A stretch of 64,000 nt of DNA from Chrysaora quinquecirrha (GCA_014526335.1 JACTAT010000037.1:3799958-3863957); one strand, 5' to 3'; positions 11,543 to 22,636 are shown, numbered from the stretch's first letter. Notes: generated from the letters alone by a model not told the origin. Numbers and translations are program-made.

Positions 11543-11592
11543 AACCAATCAGCTCCGGTTGGCAAAAAACTGCCAACCAGAGCTGATTGGTC
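11543..11592. promoter_or_regulatory. 22-bp-arm hairpin with two CCAAT boxes upstream of helicase gene
   Basis: Arms 11543-11564 and 11571-11592 are inverted copies with about 2 mismatches around a 6-nt A-rich loop. Each arm carries CCAAT, one per strand. It lies about 105 bp upstream of the helicase ATG, so a promoter role (NF-Y type site) is plausible but inferred. Confidence 0.5.
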
Positions 11593-11696
11593 AAATGCTA
11601 ATTTCATTGTTTTATCCATCGTCGTTCCGCGTGTGAGTTGCTGGAGAATTTATCGCGCGGTAGGCGGGAAAGTATCTCACTCTGTTCTCAAACAAA

Positions 11697-13063
11697 ATGG
11701 CGTGTGCATCTGCTTTTGCTGCGAGAAATATTCCCTGGAATGAAGAAAGATTTCGTGAAGCTCTTGCATATGTGAAACATTATTTCGATGTGGAAGAGCT
11801 GTTTGTAGAACAGGAAAAAGCCCTTTGCGGCTTCTTCAAGGGCAAAGACGTTTATTTCAGTGCACCAACAGGGTATGGAAAATCGTTGGTTTTTCAAGCT
11901 ATTCCCTTAGTAGCCGACTTCTTGTTGGAACAGGCGACAATGACTAGCTGCATCCTAGTCGTCTCTCCTCTGCAATCTCTGATGCTAGACCAGATTCAAC
12001 TGTTGCGAGAGAAGGGTATCAGTGCTGCTGGTATCTATGCGGATCAAACGAAGGAGGTCTTGGAAGAAATTGAAACTGGAGGGATACACACTGTCATCTT
12101 CACCTCCCCAGAATCGATGCTAGCCACAGACCATTGGAGAAGGTTCCTCTCATCGGAAACTTTCGCAGAACATTGCGTTGGTGTTGCTTTTGATGAGGCT
12201 TATTGTATTTCACAATGGTAAGTAAACTTTTGTGTTTATTAATGTAATGTTTTTGTCTTTCATTTGACAAATAACTAAAATTGTTTGGTCTTTTTTGTAG
12301 GGGTATTGATACAACACAAGGAACTCCATTCAGAAAGTGGTATGGGCAGGTTGGAGAGATCAGAGCACTGCTTCATCCTTCTGTCAAATTGGCAGTGTTT
12401 ACAGCTACTGCATCTGCAGCAACCAAGGCAGCTATTTTCAGCACACTGAATCTCAGAGCCATATCAACATATGTTGTTGAGAAAAGTCCAGTCAAAGGTA
12501 ACCTTGTTTTCCATGCTGTGTATATTCACAATGACAAAAAACTTGAAGACATCTTTCATAGCCTTTTACAAGAAGTTAGGATTGAAGGGAGGAATACCAA
12601 CAGGACAATAATATTTTGTCAAACAAGGACACAGTGTGCGTTGATATGGAAGATGTTTGAGCTAAATTTGAAATCCAAGTTTTACGCTGGCGACCTTGCA
12701 GATCCTTCAGCAAGAATTATTGAAATGTTCCATGCTGGCACACCAGCATCAGTCAAAGATCATGTCCTTGCAGAAATAAGAAAGAATGATAGTCATTTGC
12801 GCATTCTTGTTGCAACTATTGCATTTGGGATGGGAGTTGACTGCAAGGGTGTCAACCGAATCATTCACTTTGGGCCATCAAAATCCCTTGAGTTATACTT
12901 GCAGGAGTGTGGAAGAGCAGGCAGAGACAAAACCCAGAGCCACTGCTACCTTCTGTACAATGGTTTTCTTGCCAGTAACTGTCAAGCAGAAATGAAGCAG
13001 TATGTTTCATTGGAGACCTGCAGGCGGCAATTATATATTTATATATTTTTATTCAGTAACTAG
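11697..13063 (+). CDS. RecQ-like superfamily 2 helicase, two exons, transposon-encoded
   Basis: Exon 1 is 11697-12217 and exon 2 is 12301-13063. The 83-bp intron has GTAAGT and TTTTTTGTAG ends, and splicing restores QWGIDTT in frame. Motifs: Walker A PTGYGKS (residues 57-63), SPLQSLMLDQ, DEAYCISQW (about 166-174, the DEAH-box equivalent), FTATAS, and the RecQ motif V-VI block IAFGMGVDCKGV...YLQECGRAGRD. The protein is about 428 residues. It stops just after LETCRRQ, where RecQ proteins would continue into the Cys-rich zinc domain. The final codons already belong to the left palindrome arm, so the C-terminus looks replaced or truncated. The likely role is unwinding DNA during transposition or repair of the excised element. 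The partner is the DUF6589 protein encoded convergently. Confidence 0.85.
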
Positions 13064-14330
13064 TGTAGTCTAGTTTACTTAAGAGTGCACCTTATGAAGC
13101 ATTTCTTTTAGTTACTCGCTTTTTTATCTTTTAAGGTGAACATGTTACACGTAGAGGTTGGAGGATTTTCAATATGTTTTTGAATGTTGAATTTGGTTGG
13201 TTCTGCAGATTTGATTGCTTGTATTTCATGACAGACACTGAGTCTCATGAAAATGTTTCTGTTTTATGTAACTGTTTTGAAGAGCTTGATTTCCATTTCT
13301 TTTTATTTGTATAGATTTCATCACTTTGCTGTTCTTGCAATGTTTCCCCTGTATTTTTATATGCCACAGAGACAGGGTAAAAAATTGGGTGGGGGGAAGG
13401 GTTTTGGAGAGGGGGAAGGGAAAGTGATAGTAGGGGAAGGGGGTTGGGGGGTAAGGGGATCAAGGGGTTGTGGGAGTAGGTAAGTGGTTTTAAACTAGAT
13501 GCATTGCTCTGTTTTCTTGTAGGCTGTTCTCCATATGGTTATAGCAAGGAGGCTATCAGTCTTTGTGATATAATGGTGCAATTTATGTTGCATTAAAATT
13601 ATTAATTAGATAGACTTTGTAATAGCCATTGATGTAGACTCTAGTGGTTAACCCATTTATATTATTGTATTATAAATTCATAAAGGACACTTACCTGAAC
13701 TTTCTCACTTAAGATTATCTCACTTAAGGTTTTATGTAAAAAAAAATTTAGCATCATACAGACTGCATATTGGACATTCCTTATTTAGTTATTTTTTCAC
13801 AGTGTCATGAAATTGCTTGTTACCCCATGAAAGTGCTTGTTACCTCATTACTGTTTGAGAAATTTTCATTTTAATGCATATTACAGCATGAACTCAGTGG
13901 TTAATGCAAAAATTTGTTTTCAAACAAAAGCAAGTCTTTGTATTTGAGATTGTATGCAGTGACCATGGAGCATGTTGTGATTTGCATGTAGTGGTTGTAT
14001 TTTAGATTCTTTGTTGATGAATACATTTGCAGAGATTCCAGTAGGCATGTTTCCTGACAGTACCTTTGATAAATTGTTATTTAAGATTTCATGGTCTACA
14101 CCACCCAAAAAAACTCCAGACATTTAGCAGACCTTTTACCGGAATCTTTGTATTTTTCAAATCTGTTGAGCAATGCTACAGGCAACACTGTTTGTTATAC
14201 TTTTTGATTCCCTGCTTTCTCATCAGTGTGTTATTTTGTCAAATGCATGACTGTAATGAGATAAACAGCTTGTCTGTAGAATTGGTCAAGGGTATTTTTT
14301 CAAGTTTTGAAAGTAGATATTCAAAGTAGC
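13040..14330 (+). repeat. left arm of a large imperfect palindrome
   Basis: Matches the reverse complement of 14885-16255 throughout, with small indels. Example pairs: 13085-13135 with 16150-16215, 13320-13370 with 15955-16000, 13600-13660 with 15635-15700. The arms have diverged (a G-rich stretch at 13380-13460 faces a C-rich one at 15810-15920). The helicase stop codon is in this arm. Confidence 0.85.
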
Positions 14331-14884
14331 CCTTATAGAATTATGTATTAAGCACCATTATATCATGAAGGCTCTTTTGGTGATGGTAAGCTTTTAGTAA
14401 TTAAATTAATATTCCTAATGTTGCAATATTTAAATCATAATACATACTTGTATACAAGGTAGTTTATTTATGGCAATTTTCTCAAGGTATTAGGATGTGT
14501 AAATGAAATAGGTATGCTATTTGTGGAAGTGTTTCTCCTATTACATCTGTTTAATTGCCACCTCCGACTGATATGATGCTTCTGTAAATGACTTGGAAAG
14601 GCTTTTCTTACATAAGGAAATACCATGAAACATATTAAAGACCCAAGAAGCACACAAAGAAATTGTAAAAAGTACAGTCAAAGGCAATACAAAATTGTAA
14701 ACTTCGTTTCATTTTGAGAATCTACTGCTTTGCAAAAAAATTAAATAATTCTAATAATTTTACAATGATATGCCACATTTGCTACTAACCATAATTAACA
14801 TAACATCTCATACTTACCATAAGCCCATATCAGCATGTCAGTCTTTGTGATACAATGCAGTGCTTAGAAATACTAATTAAACTA
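14331..14884. other. palindrome centre (about 550 bp, non-coding)
   Basis: AT-rich spacer between the two palindrome arms. No ORF longer than about 60 codons and no RNA gene is recognisable. Confidence 0.5.
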
Positions 14885-16255
14885 AAAATGCTTTAAAAGA
14901 ACCTGGAAACCCTTGACCAATTCTACAAACAAGTTGTTAGTTGTCATTACCATGAATTGAAATAAGGATATAGTAAGTCAAAAAGCTGGGGAGTTATGAG
15001 CTTAGAGCTGACAACTTGATCTGGTTGTGTAGGATTGCTCAACAGTTTTTAGAAATAGATTCTGTCACAAGACCTGCCATGTGCCTGCATTTCAGGGTAA
15101 GTTCCTAAGACTTCTTATGATAAGCATGATTGTGGAGTGGAAAAATGGGACCAATATTGAGAACAGCATAAAAGAAAACATCTTTGATGAATTTCCAATA
15201 ATAGACAATTGCCAGGCACTCCAAGCATGTGTACAAGGATCTTCACTACATACTAATTCTAATCTACACACAATTCAAGCAGATGAATATCAAAGCACAT
15301 GTCATGGTTCCTGTTGACATCTAAAAATACTGACTGCAGTTAGATTCAGATTGAAATAGTGCTATGAACCAATGAGTAAATGCTGTGACATGCACTTACT
15401 TGACACATTGCAATTATTAGCAATCAGCAATGTAGAAACAATATGACATGAAAGTTATTGCAAATGAAAATGACAAAGAATTTAACATAAAATTTCTACA
15501 GAGCAGATGCCCAAAAAGAATGAACATAGCAACCTTGTACTATATTACTGTATAATCCCTTCAGTTTTCAGTCGTAAATAAGTCACTGGTAGTTCAGGTA
15601 AGTGTCCTTTGTGGATTTATAAAACATTACACATAAATGGCTTAAATCACTAGAGTCTAATCAATGGCAATTACAAAGTCTATCTAATGAACAATTTTAA
15701 TGCTACTGTACATAAATTGCACCATTATATCACAAAGACTGATAGCCTCCTTGCTATAACCATATGGAGAACAGCCTACAAGAAAACAGAGCAATGCATC
15801 CAGTTTAAAACCCCTTACCTACTCCTGCAACCCCTTGATCCCCTTAACCCCCAACCCCCTTACCCTACTATCACTTTCACTCCCCCCTCCCAAACAACCT
15901 CTACACCCACCCAAACATTTACCCTATCTATCTGGCATATAAAAATACAGGGGAAACATTGCAAGAACAGCAAAGTGATGAAATCTATACAAATAAAAAG
16001 GAATGGAAATCAAGCTCTTCAAAACAGTTACAAAACAGAAACATTTCCATGAGACTCAGTGTCTGTCATGAAATACAAGTAATCAAATCTGCAGAACCAA
16101 CCAAATTCAACATTCAAAAACATATTGAAAATCCTTCAACCTCTACAAGTGACATGTTCACCTTAAAAGATAAAAAAACGAGTAACTAAAAGAAATGCTT
16201 CATAAGGTGCACTCCTAAGAAAAACTAAATTACACTAATCACTGACTAAAAATAC
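14885..16255 (-). repeat. right arm of the large imperfect palindrome
   Basis: Inverted partner of 13040-14330. It ends about 375 bp from the 3' end of the DUF6589 gene. Short ORFs in it are chance readings of the inverted helicase-side sequence. Confidence 0.85.
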
Positions 16256-16629
16256 CACTATCAACCAAATGACTGAACTGTAGAAAACTACTACAAGGAA
16301 CAAACTACATCTATTCTATGGTACATTATGGTACATATATGGTACATTAGTATTGCAACAATTCCCGTCTTGGAAACATGCATTCAATGTTTCAAATTTG
16401 GTTTAATGGTGGACCCAAAAATCAAGTTGATGGCCTTATGCATTTTCCTATTCATTTAAAAAAACAAGTTCAGAAATCTTAAATCTTCCAGGAAATGTAT
16501 CAGTTCGTTTGTTCATCTTAAAACAAATTTGAAAAAGCAGAATCATGCTTTTCCTAACGGCACTGTCACTTTTTTTCAATTAATTAAGAAGACTTTTTTA
16601 AAGGTTATATTACTCAAACTTACCAAAAG
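16256..16629. other. 3' flank of the DUF6589 gene, non-coding
   Basis: AT-rich. It holds three close repeats of the word atggtaca near 16318-16345. A splice-donor-like GGTAAGTTTG lies just after the stop of the minus-strand gene. Nothing else is seen. Confidence 0.4.
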
Positions 16630-19600
16630 TTAACGTCCAGATTTATGAAGTCTGATGTATTTCTTGTGCTCATCAATCCGCTGGTACATGTCATGCACAC
16701 TGAAGTTCTTAAGCAATGTTGCGTCCATGCCAGCAAATGACTGGTAGCTTCTACCTGGCTTTAAAACAAGGGCTTCATTCTTCATCAGCTCCTTAACTAT
16801 CTTCTGCAAATCATTTGAAACATTAGCCTCAACATGCTTGCCAGATCTTCTTATTACACCGCAACTGTTGTCAAAGTTCTGAAGAAGTGTCTTGTTAACA
16901 GTGAGAGCTTTGCAGTAGAGCTCAAGGACCTTAGGATTTGTTGCATTTGGACCAAGGTTTTTGACAATTGTTTTCAGTAAATTGTTATAATGCTCCAAAG
17001 CAAGATCCAATGGAATATTGCCACCATGTCCTGTTTTGTTCTTGTGGAAACGATTCCAGATTAGCCTGTGGGCCTCTCTGGGAGACAAGATGGCATAAAT
17101 TTGGCAGAAAATGAAAAGTGCTTCCAGCGCATATTTTCTACTACGAGCACCATCATGTTTAAGGTAAGGAAGCATAAACTTCCAGCATCTTACAACTCGC
17201 TGGCCATCTCCCTCTGAGACTGCATCAAAGAAATTGAGGATCACCATTCCTATGTCCAAAAGTGACCACTGATAACTGAACATGTCATCCGTAACTTTGC
17301 TTGGAGGAATGATATCAATTTCCTTATGCAGCCCGTGACTCTTCTCATGCTCTAGTCTTCTCTTCCCATCAAATTGTAATGTCTTGTGACATCCCTCAGA
17401 TCTACACAGGAAGTGACCTTCTTCATTTCTCCTGTTGCTGGAATGCAACCAGTCTTCATAAGACTTGCTCTTAACCATGCTTTCGATTGCCTCTGATCTT
17501 ACAATAAATTTATCTACAACTTCAGCGGAAATTGTGTCAAGAAACTTCTGTTGATCTTCCTTGCCAGCACATGTTAGAGCCTCAAACTCCTTACTCACAA
17601 ACATCTGGTCAGGGCTGCTGAGTCCAAGAACCGTGCAGAAACCTGCTACAATCCTGGCATGAACTTCAAGCAAGAAAAACTTTTTGCAGCCATCGACATT
17701 TTTGCTGACATCTGTATTAAGGTTTCTCCTGTTTATCACCACTTTGTCAGAGAACAAAGTACACTTGTCTGTTGTAGCCTTTGGATTGTAGAAGTTGTCA
17801 TACACAAGCTGGAAATATAAAAGTTTTCAATGAATTCTTTCTAAATTCAACAAGGCAGCTTTCATGATCTGTAAAAATCTTTCTTCAAACTTCCAGCAAC
17901 TGATAACTTGCTAAATGAAGGTGCTGTATTTTGAAATTTACCAAAGAGAATGAGCAGTACCATGCAAATAGAAAAGTGAGTACTGCAGATCAATTGATAC
18001 TGCTAACTTCTAAGGTCAAGTATTGCGATGGAGGAACATGGTCTTGCCCGTTTCAGATGCTGGAAATTTGGAACTAGAAAAACTGTAAAATGTGAAACCT
18101 ACCTGCAAAAACTTCATACCACTATGGAAATCTGCTACCTCTAGATGTATACCTTCCAATCGTTCTTTTGGAGTGAATCCATTTTCCAACTGGAGCAAGC
18201 AATTTACTCCTCGCTCAACTGTTAGCTGATCTCCAACAACACCTTGCTTTCCAAAGACTAGACTGTCTGATTCACCAACAGATGGGACATAGCTGTGCAG
18301 ATGTGTCATCACATTCTGCATCCCACTGGCCTGATTCTCATCCTCATATATCATTTTCGCAAACATCTGAATGAAATACAAACAGTTGATAAAGGGTAAA
18401 TACACTATTACAAATGCAATGAAAAAAGAGATATTTGATTCAATATTAGTGTTTGAAACCTTATTGAATATCAAGAAAATTGAATGTATAATTATGCATA
18501 AGTCAAAAAAATTATAAAAACGTATTCCGCAACAACTAAACAGATATGAACATCTTAAAGAGCATGGTATAACTGTACTTCAAGCATTTTTGGTTCTGTT
18601 TTAGAAGGCCATTTCAAGAGAAAGTTATTTCAAATACATCTCTGCAAAACAAGCATTAGCATCCAATATAAGAAGTTTCAAAGTAAAGAGAATGATACAA
18701 AACGAAGTATGCTTAATTTCTTACAGTCTTTGTCTGCTGACATGTCAGACTGGAATATTGATGCTTGATGTGTTTAGAGGTGCAGTCGTCAAAGTTTTGC
18801 AAGCATTTGATGTACTTCACTGCGATTCTTCCACAAAGAGCAATATAATCTCTGCGCTGATGGGAGTGTTCAATGTTGCTAGGAAGACAAAGACCATTCT
18901 CCATTTCCAATAGCTTTTCTAAGGGAGGCTTGGTAGAATCCAGGTATGCCCCTGATATTCGGTTTTCAGTTATGATCAAGCCCACCCAGTTGACAACCTT
19001 GTTCTGGCGATCCTCTGTCATTTCATGGGGCTGGGATGTATGATTGAAATTGTCGATAATCAATTTTCTGCCATTCGAATTCAAGGGACAAGTATCTGTT
19101 GCTGGATACAATGCTTTACCTTCCTTCTTGATACTGTCGAAGATGTGTTCAAGATGATCGTGCCCAAACTCATCCAATTTCTTATACAAAAAGGTATGAG
19201 AGACAGCCAATCGTAGAGAACTCATTCTCAGCAGTGTAGCCTGTTTGAAGAGACCAAGATTAATGAGTGAAAATTTGCACAAAACCTTTAATTGGACAAA
19301 TTTGACATCAGTAATACATACTTCCGTTACTTACCATAAATCCAGAGTGTTGCAGCATAAGAGAAATGATTAGCTGCATCGCAGTCATTCTCGTTGACCT
19401 GTTCTTCAGACAAACAGCTGCTGCCATGCAAACAAATGGGGCATGAAACACGTCATCATCCTTCAGCTTACTTCTTCGCCAGCTCATAGCCATAAGGGCC
19501 GATCTCATCAATGGTGCCCGCTCTTTCAGTTCTATGTCAAGGTTTTCCAGCTTGAACTGTAAGATATCTTTCTTTTCGTTAGGCGTAAACAACTTGGAGA

Positions 19601-20416
19601 TACCTCTGTAGAATTAGCTGGCTTTACCTTTGCTGGACTCTTGCTAGCAATCTTCTGGGCACGTTTGGAGTTAGAAGGCTTGTCTTCTTTTTTTGTGCCA
19701 CAAAGACGAATACATTCCTTGTCAATTTCCTTCATAAAGAGTTCAACAAGGTTTGCTCTTAACTTCGCATGTCTCCACACAGCTGCAACAATCTGTTTGT
19801 ACGTCCCTCGGAAAAGCATGGAGCCAACAGAATTTAGTTCAACTGGAAGCATTTTCTCCCTTGTCTGTGGTGACCAAACCATTTTCACAAAGACCTTTGT
19901 ACTACTGTTGGCTTCTGTAATGGGCGACTGTAGTGGAGGCAAAGATACAGGGGCATCCCCAGACTTTGGAGTACTTGAAAGCTGTAATATTGAAGGTCGT
20001 CGCTGTGCACTTCCCTTAACCAGACGAATAGTCTTCGAGGGTGTTTGTAGGTCGGCCATGTTTGAGTCTCCAAGACTACGGCTAGGCCCTGCCTCCTCAT
20101 TTCCAGCAAAAAGAGCACATTTTGATGAAGTTGACTTCACGGCAGGATCTTTCTTCAAGGAAGCAGCTCTATATTTGCCGATGGCTTCTTCTTCAAGCTC
20201 CTTTACTTTCTTTGGAGCCCCATCTATTCTCCTCAAGAGACGAAGGCATGCCTGACATATGTAGTCAGAATTTGATGCTGAGGACTTCACAACAGCTACT
20301 CCTAATCCAAGCAGCAGCTCTTCGACATCGAATCCTCTTTTTCCACCATCTTTCACTAGATTGTAATCCCAGCGCTTATCTCTGGATATAGCAGCAGAAC
20401 ACAAAATGCAAGACAT
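16630..20416 (-). CDS. DUF6589-family transposon protein, five exons, candidate transposase
   Basis: Exons on the minus strand: 20416-19604, 19556-19335, 19240-18725, 18366-18103, 17808-16630. All four introns (47, 94, 358 and 294 bp) have GT-AG ends and are phase 0, giving about 997 residues without a stop. The N-terminus has a ZAD-like double Cys pair (CILC at 3-6, CQAC at 54-57). A low-complexity linker follows, then a Lys/Ser-rich basic stretch at the exon 1 end. Exons 3-5 carry the DUF6589 signature: WVGLIITENR, GDQLTVERG, HLEVADFHSGMKFLQ joined to LVYDNFYNPKA, and HGGNIPLDLALEHYNN. A C2H2-like finger (CRSEGC...HEKSH) is in exon 5. DUF6589 is an uncharacterised domain common in transposon-borne animal and fungal genes. 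A transposase role is inferred from its position inside matched TIRs. The first intron is unusually short, but without it the frame would end 23 codons later. Confidence 0.8.
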
Positions 20417-20600
20417 TTCTCAAAGCAAATAACTCGGAGAAAACTTTACGACCACGTTTCTGCTGAGGAAGAACTGTCGACAAAATCAAAAGCTCAAAGC
20501 TCAACAGTTCCTCAATGTCAAGCGGACAGCTAAAAACGCGTCGCGGCACTCGTGCAGCTGGTTGACTTGAAAACGAGGGTAAGGTTTTGCTGACTCAGCT

Positions 20601-20672
20601 GTACACGCTTTCGTTCATTGTTGCGCAGACTCTACTCTTTCGGTTAGATGAGTTGAGGCTGCACGCAGGCTA
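20601..20672 (-). repeat. right terminal inverted repeat of the 9.26-kb transposon
   Basis: Inverted copy of 11414-11485. The target duplication AATATAGA follows at 20673-20680, and then the GCCAT of the interrupted LINE start codon region. Confidence 0.93.
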
Positions 20673-20727
20673 AATATAGATGGCATATTCTACTTTGGAA
20701 TTGGGGCACATTTCATTTCAATTATGA

Positions 20728-22064
20728 ATAAGATTTAATGAGACATAAGTGAAATACTGATAATAATTAGTGGCTTCAAGTGATGCAGGTGATGTTGGAA
20801 TGATTTGGCTGGTAGTGTCAGAAGATGTAGAGTCTTGTGGAGTGGATGGTGTTTGATTAATGGAATTGGGGCCCTCTGACTCGCTATCACTGCTTTTGAC
20901 AAACTGGGTCTCGTCATCGTCCTGTTTGTCACTCCCACTCTCTTTGGGCCTAAGTTTGTACCTAGGCCCAGGTGGTCCGCTCTGCTGCTCACATTCACTC
21001 TAGCTGTCATGTTGTTGTTGTTTAGTTTGTAAAGGAAGTGGTCTGTCCAAGTCGCTGTCTGTGTCAGAAAGTATAACAGTGTCACCATCAAAGTTATGAG
21101 ATCCACTGTTATTGTCACTGTCCATGTCATTGTCAGATGTTTGTCTATGTGTAGTATTGTGAGAGGTTGGTCTGTCGCCGTTTTGTCTAATGTCGCAGTC
21201 AGTGCAGTTGTGCCCATCGTCACCGCAGTAATAGCAGAGTATTAGGCCCCTGAGGTTGCAATTGATGGTTTGATGGAATTTTGAGTTACAGTGCATACAA
21301 ATAGGCTGACGTCCTCTGTATGAAAGCAGTATTTTGTGGCCGGAAATAATGATGAATGGTGGTAAAGGGTTTTCTGGATTGGGGTAGATGGTGCATAGTC
21401 GTTTTCCAGTTGCGATTGTTGGGAAGTCTTGATATTTCTGGTTCCAAATATGAATGATCTTGCCATGTGGTGAAAGTTGTTCATAGATTGTATCATTTGA
21501 TATGTCAGGTGGTGCGAATGGGATTGTGATGAGTGTTGGTCTTGAACAAATTGGAGTTATGGGTAGAGGGTGTTCTGGTTGCGATGGAAGGAAAATTGTT
21601 TTGGAAATGAGGACGTCAACCAATTGTGGAGATGATAGGATGGCATTCCAGTTTTGATGACCTGGTCTTGATGGCATGCGTTGTAAGTGGGTAATGGCAC
21701 AGGGGTTGTTAAGAGATTTATGTATGGTCTGTATGATTTCTACGTGTGTGGTACTAGGTTTGGTGTAAAATTTGATTCCTTTTATAGCTAATCCAGTGGT
21801 ATTGTCTTCTCTATGTCTTACAGTATCTGCAAATGCATTACCTGTATTTGATCTCGTTGGATTTCTCTCGTTGTGAACATTGTTGATGCCAAGTTGCCAA
21901 TTTTCTTCTTCTTGTGTTGCATGTGGTAGAGTTTTCTGAGCATGCTCATCTTCTATTTCATCTTGCGCATGAGTGCTATCATCTTTGTGAGTATTTTCCA
22001 CAATATCTGCCCAGCTTGAATCCATATTCATGATTTGCACCGCACTATTACCTGATGGGTCCAT
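20728..22064 (-). pseudogene. U1-LINE 1 ORF1 (two CCHC knuckles), premature stop and C-terminal deletion
   Basis: The ATG lies 10 nt after the U1 fragment (MDPSGNSAV). The central conserved block includes IKFYTKP, THLQRMPS and QNWNAILSS. Two CCHC knuckles follow, CMHCNSKFHQTINC and CYYCGDDGHNCTDC, then an acidic Asp/Ser stretch (DTVILSDTDSDLDRP). A TAG at about 21000 interrupts the frame. Beyond it the same frame continues (GPRYKLRP...IIPTSPASLEAT) to about 20728, lacking about 150 residues of the Ser/Thr/Pro-rich tail seen in copies 5 and 6. It is an RNA-binding ORF1 by analogy with other Tx1/L1 elements. Confidence 0.8.
20946..20969 (-). other. coding-region hairpin, U1-LINE 1 ORF1
   Basis: Arms GGGCCTAGG and CTTAGGCCC around a 6-nt loop, encoding GPRYKLRP. 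Compared with copies 2, 5 and 6, one arm substitution gives a G-U pair and keeps the stem. Confidence 0.6.
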
Positions 22065-22074
22065 GCTAACACAT

Positions 22075-22096
22075 TTCTTCCCCGTCAGGTAAGTAT
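22075..22096 (-). ncRNA. U1 snRNA 5' portion (22 nt), split by U1-LINE 1
   Basis: Sense starts ATACTTACCTGACGGGG, the 5' splice-site recognition end of U1, followed by GAAGAA. At nt 22 it joins the LINE (AAATGTGTTAGC side). It is the 5' counterpart of the fragment at 6226-6363. Confidence 0.92.
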
Positions 22097-22450
22097 GCAG
22101 GATTTTTCTAGCAGAGGGAGCGTCGTTCAGGAACTTCTCGTTTCAAATGTGGTACATTGGCAGCAGACCACAAGTGAAAGGCTGGTACTTCCATTCCGTT
22201 GAGATCGGCAAAGGATGAGAACAGATTTGGTAAGACTCGTTGTGGTTGGAACTTTCAGCACTAATGCTATGCGATGGTGAAAGGTCGAATAAATAAGGCA
22301 AAGCAAATGCTGTTTCCTGTATAATAATTGTTGATGCAGTGCCATGTGAGAGATAGATGGCTAGAACATCCGCAAGACGATGACGACAGAAAGAGATGTG
22401 ACGATGAAGAAGGTTTTTCTGTGTTGCTTGTTTTACACTTCAAGATGAGG
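22097..22450 (-). promoter_or_regulatory. U1 upstream region (U2-U1 spacer)
   Basis: About 354 bp between the U2 3' end and the U1 5' end, so it must carry the U1 promoter and the U2 3' processing signal. It is strongly conserved in units 3-5 (30653-31012, 38278-38637, 49587-49945). A 3'-box-like GTGTAAAACAAG follows U2 in sense. I could not identify a PSE with confidence. Confidence 0.6.
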
Positions 22451-22636
22451 GGGTGGGCCATCCATGGTGGCACTGCAATACCAGGACAACCCGTGTCCGG
22501 GGTGAAGCAAGCTTCAGACCCACGGACCAATTCCAAAAATCAGTTTAATATTTGAGCACCCTTGGGTGCATATCAGATATTAAGCTGATAGGAACAGATA
22601 CTACACTTGATCTTAGCCAAAAGGCCGAGAAGCGAT
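22451..22636 (-). ncRNA. U2 snRNA
   Basis: 186 nt, sense ATCGCTTCTCGGCC to GGATGGCCCACCC. It contains the branch-point recognition GTAGTA, the stem IIa region, the Sm site ATTTTTGG and the terminal stem GGTATTGCAG. Relative to unit 3 it has a C in TTCCTATCAGC (TTCTTATC elsewhere) and CCACC for CCGCC near the 3' end. It could be functional. Confidence 0.95.

Larger units (their letters stand above)
11414..20672. mobile_element. 9.26-kb TIR DNA transposon with RecQ-like helicase and DUF6589 protein
   Basis: Terminal inverted repeats of about 72 bp (11414-11485 and 20601-20672) start TAGCCTGCGTGCAGCC and differ at only about 4 positions. The 8-bp target duplication AATATAGA is at 20673-20680 on the right. 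On the left it is split by the MITE (10803-10808 plus 11412-11413). Removing both elements restores the U1-LINE ORF2 start exactly. Two convergent genes lie inside: a helicase on plus and a five-exon DUF6589 protein on minus, separated by a 3.2-kb palindromic region. Helicase-bearing Academ elements are the nearest named group I know. The Academ duplications I recall are shorter (3-4 bp), so the superfamily is left open. Confidence 0.85.
6364..22074 (-). mobile_element. U1-LINE 1: Tx1-type LINE in U1, with nested insertions
   Basis: Sense order from 22074 downwards: ORF1 immediately after U1 nt 22, ORF2, an AT-rich 3'UTR rich in ACTACAACTAA-like words, a terminal hairpin (6381-6403) and an A-run that joins U1 loop I. 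A 9.26-kb DNA transposon sits at the ORF2 start codon (11414-20672) and a MITE at 10809-11409. Without them the element is about 5.85 kb, short because the ORF1 C-terminus is deleted. The reading frames contain stops and frameshifts. Confidence 0.9.

Noticed and set aside
15687..16189. Pro/Thr-rich and Lys-rich ORFs in the right palindrome arm
   Set aside because: Inverted copies of non-coding left-arm sequence; no domain and no conservation as frames between arms.
19597..19620. A 22-bp intron (GTAAAG...CTACAG) in the DUF6589 gene
   Set aside because: Too short and gives the wrong frame; the 47-bp GT-AG interval at 19557-19603 keeps phase.
22097..22160. A shared proximal sequence element upstream of U1 and U2
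   Set aside because: I compared both upstream regions and found only short words (CCTGAA, CACAT) at different distances, not enough to call a PSE.
22451..22636. Classifying the LINE as U2-targeted (Keno or Utopia) because U2 is adjacent
   Set aside because: U2 genes are whole; the junctions are in U1. The endonuclease is APE-type, which excludes the restriction-like Utopia/R2 type.
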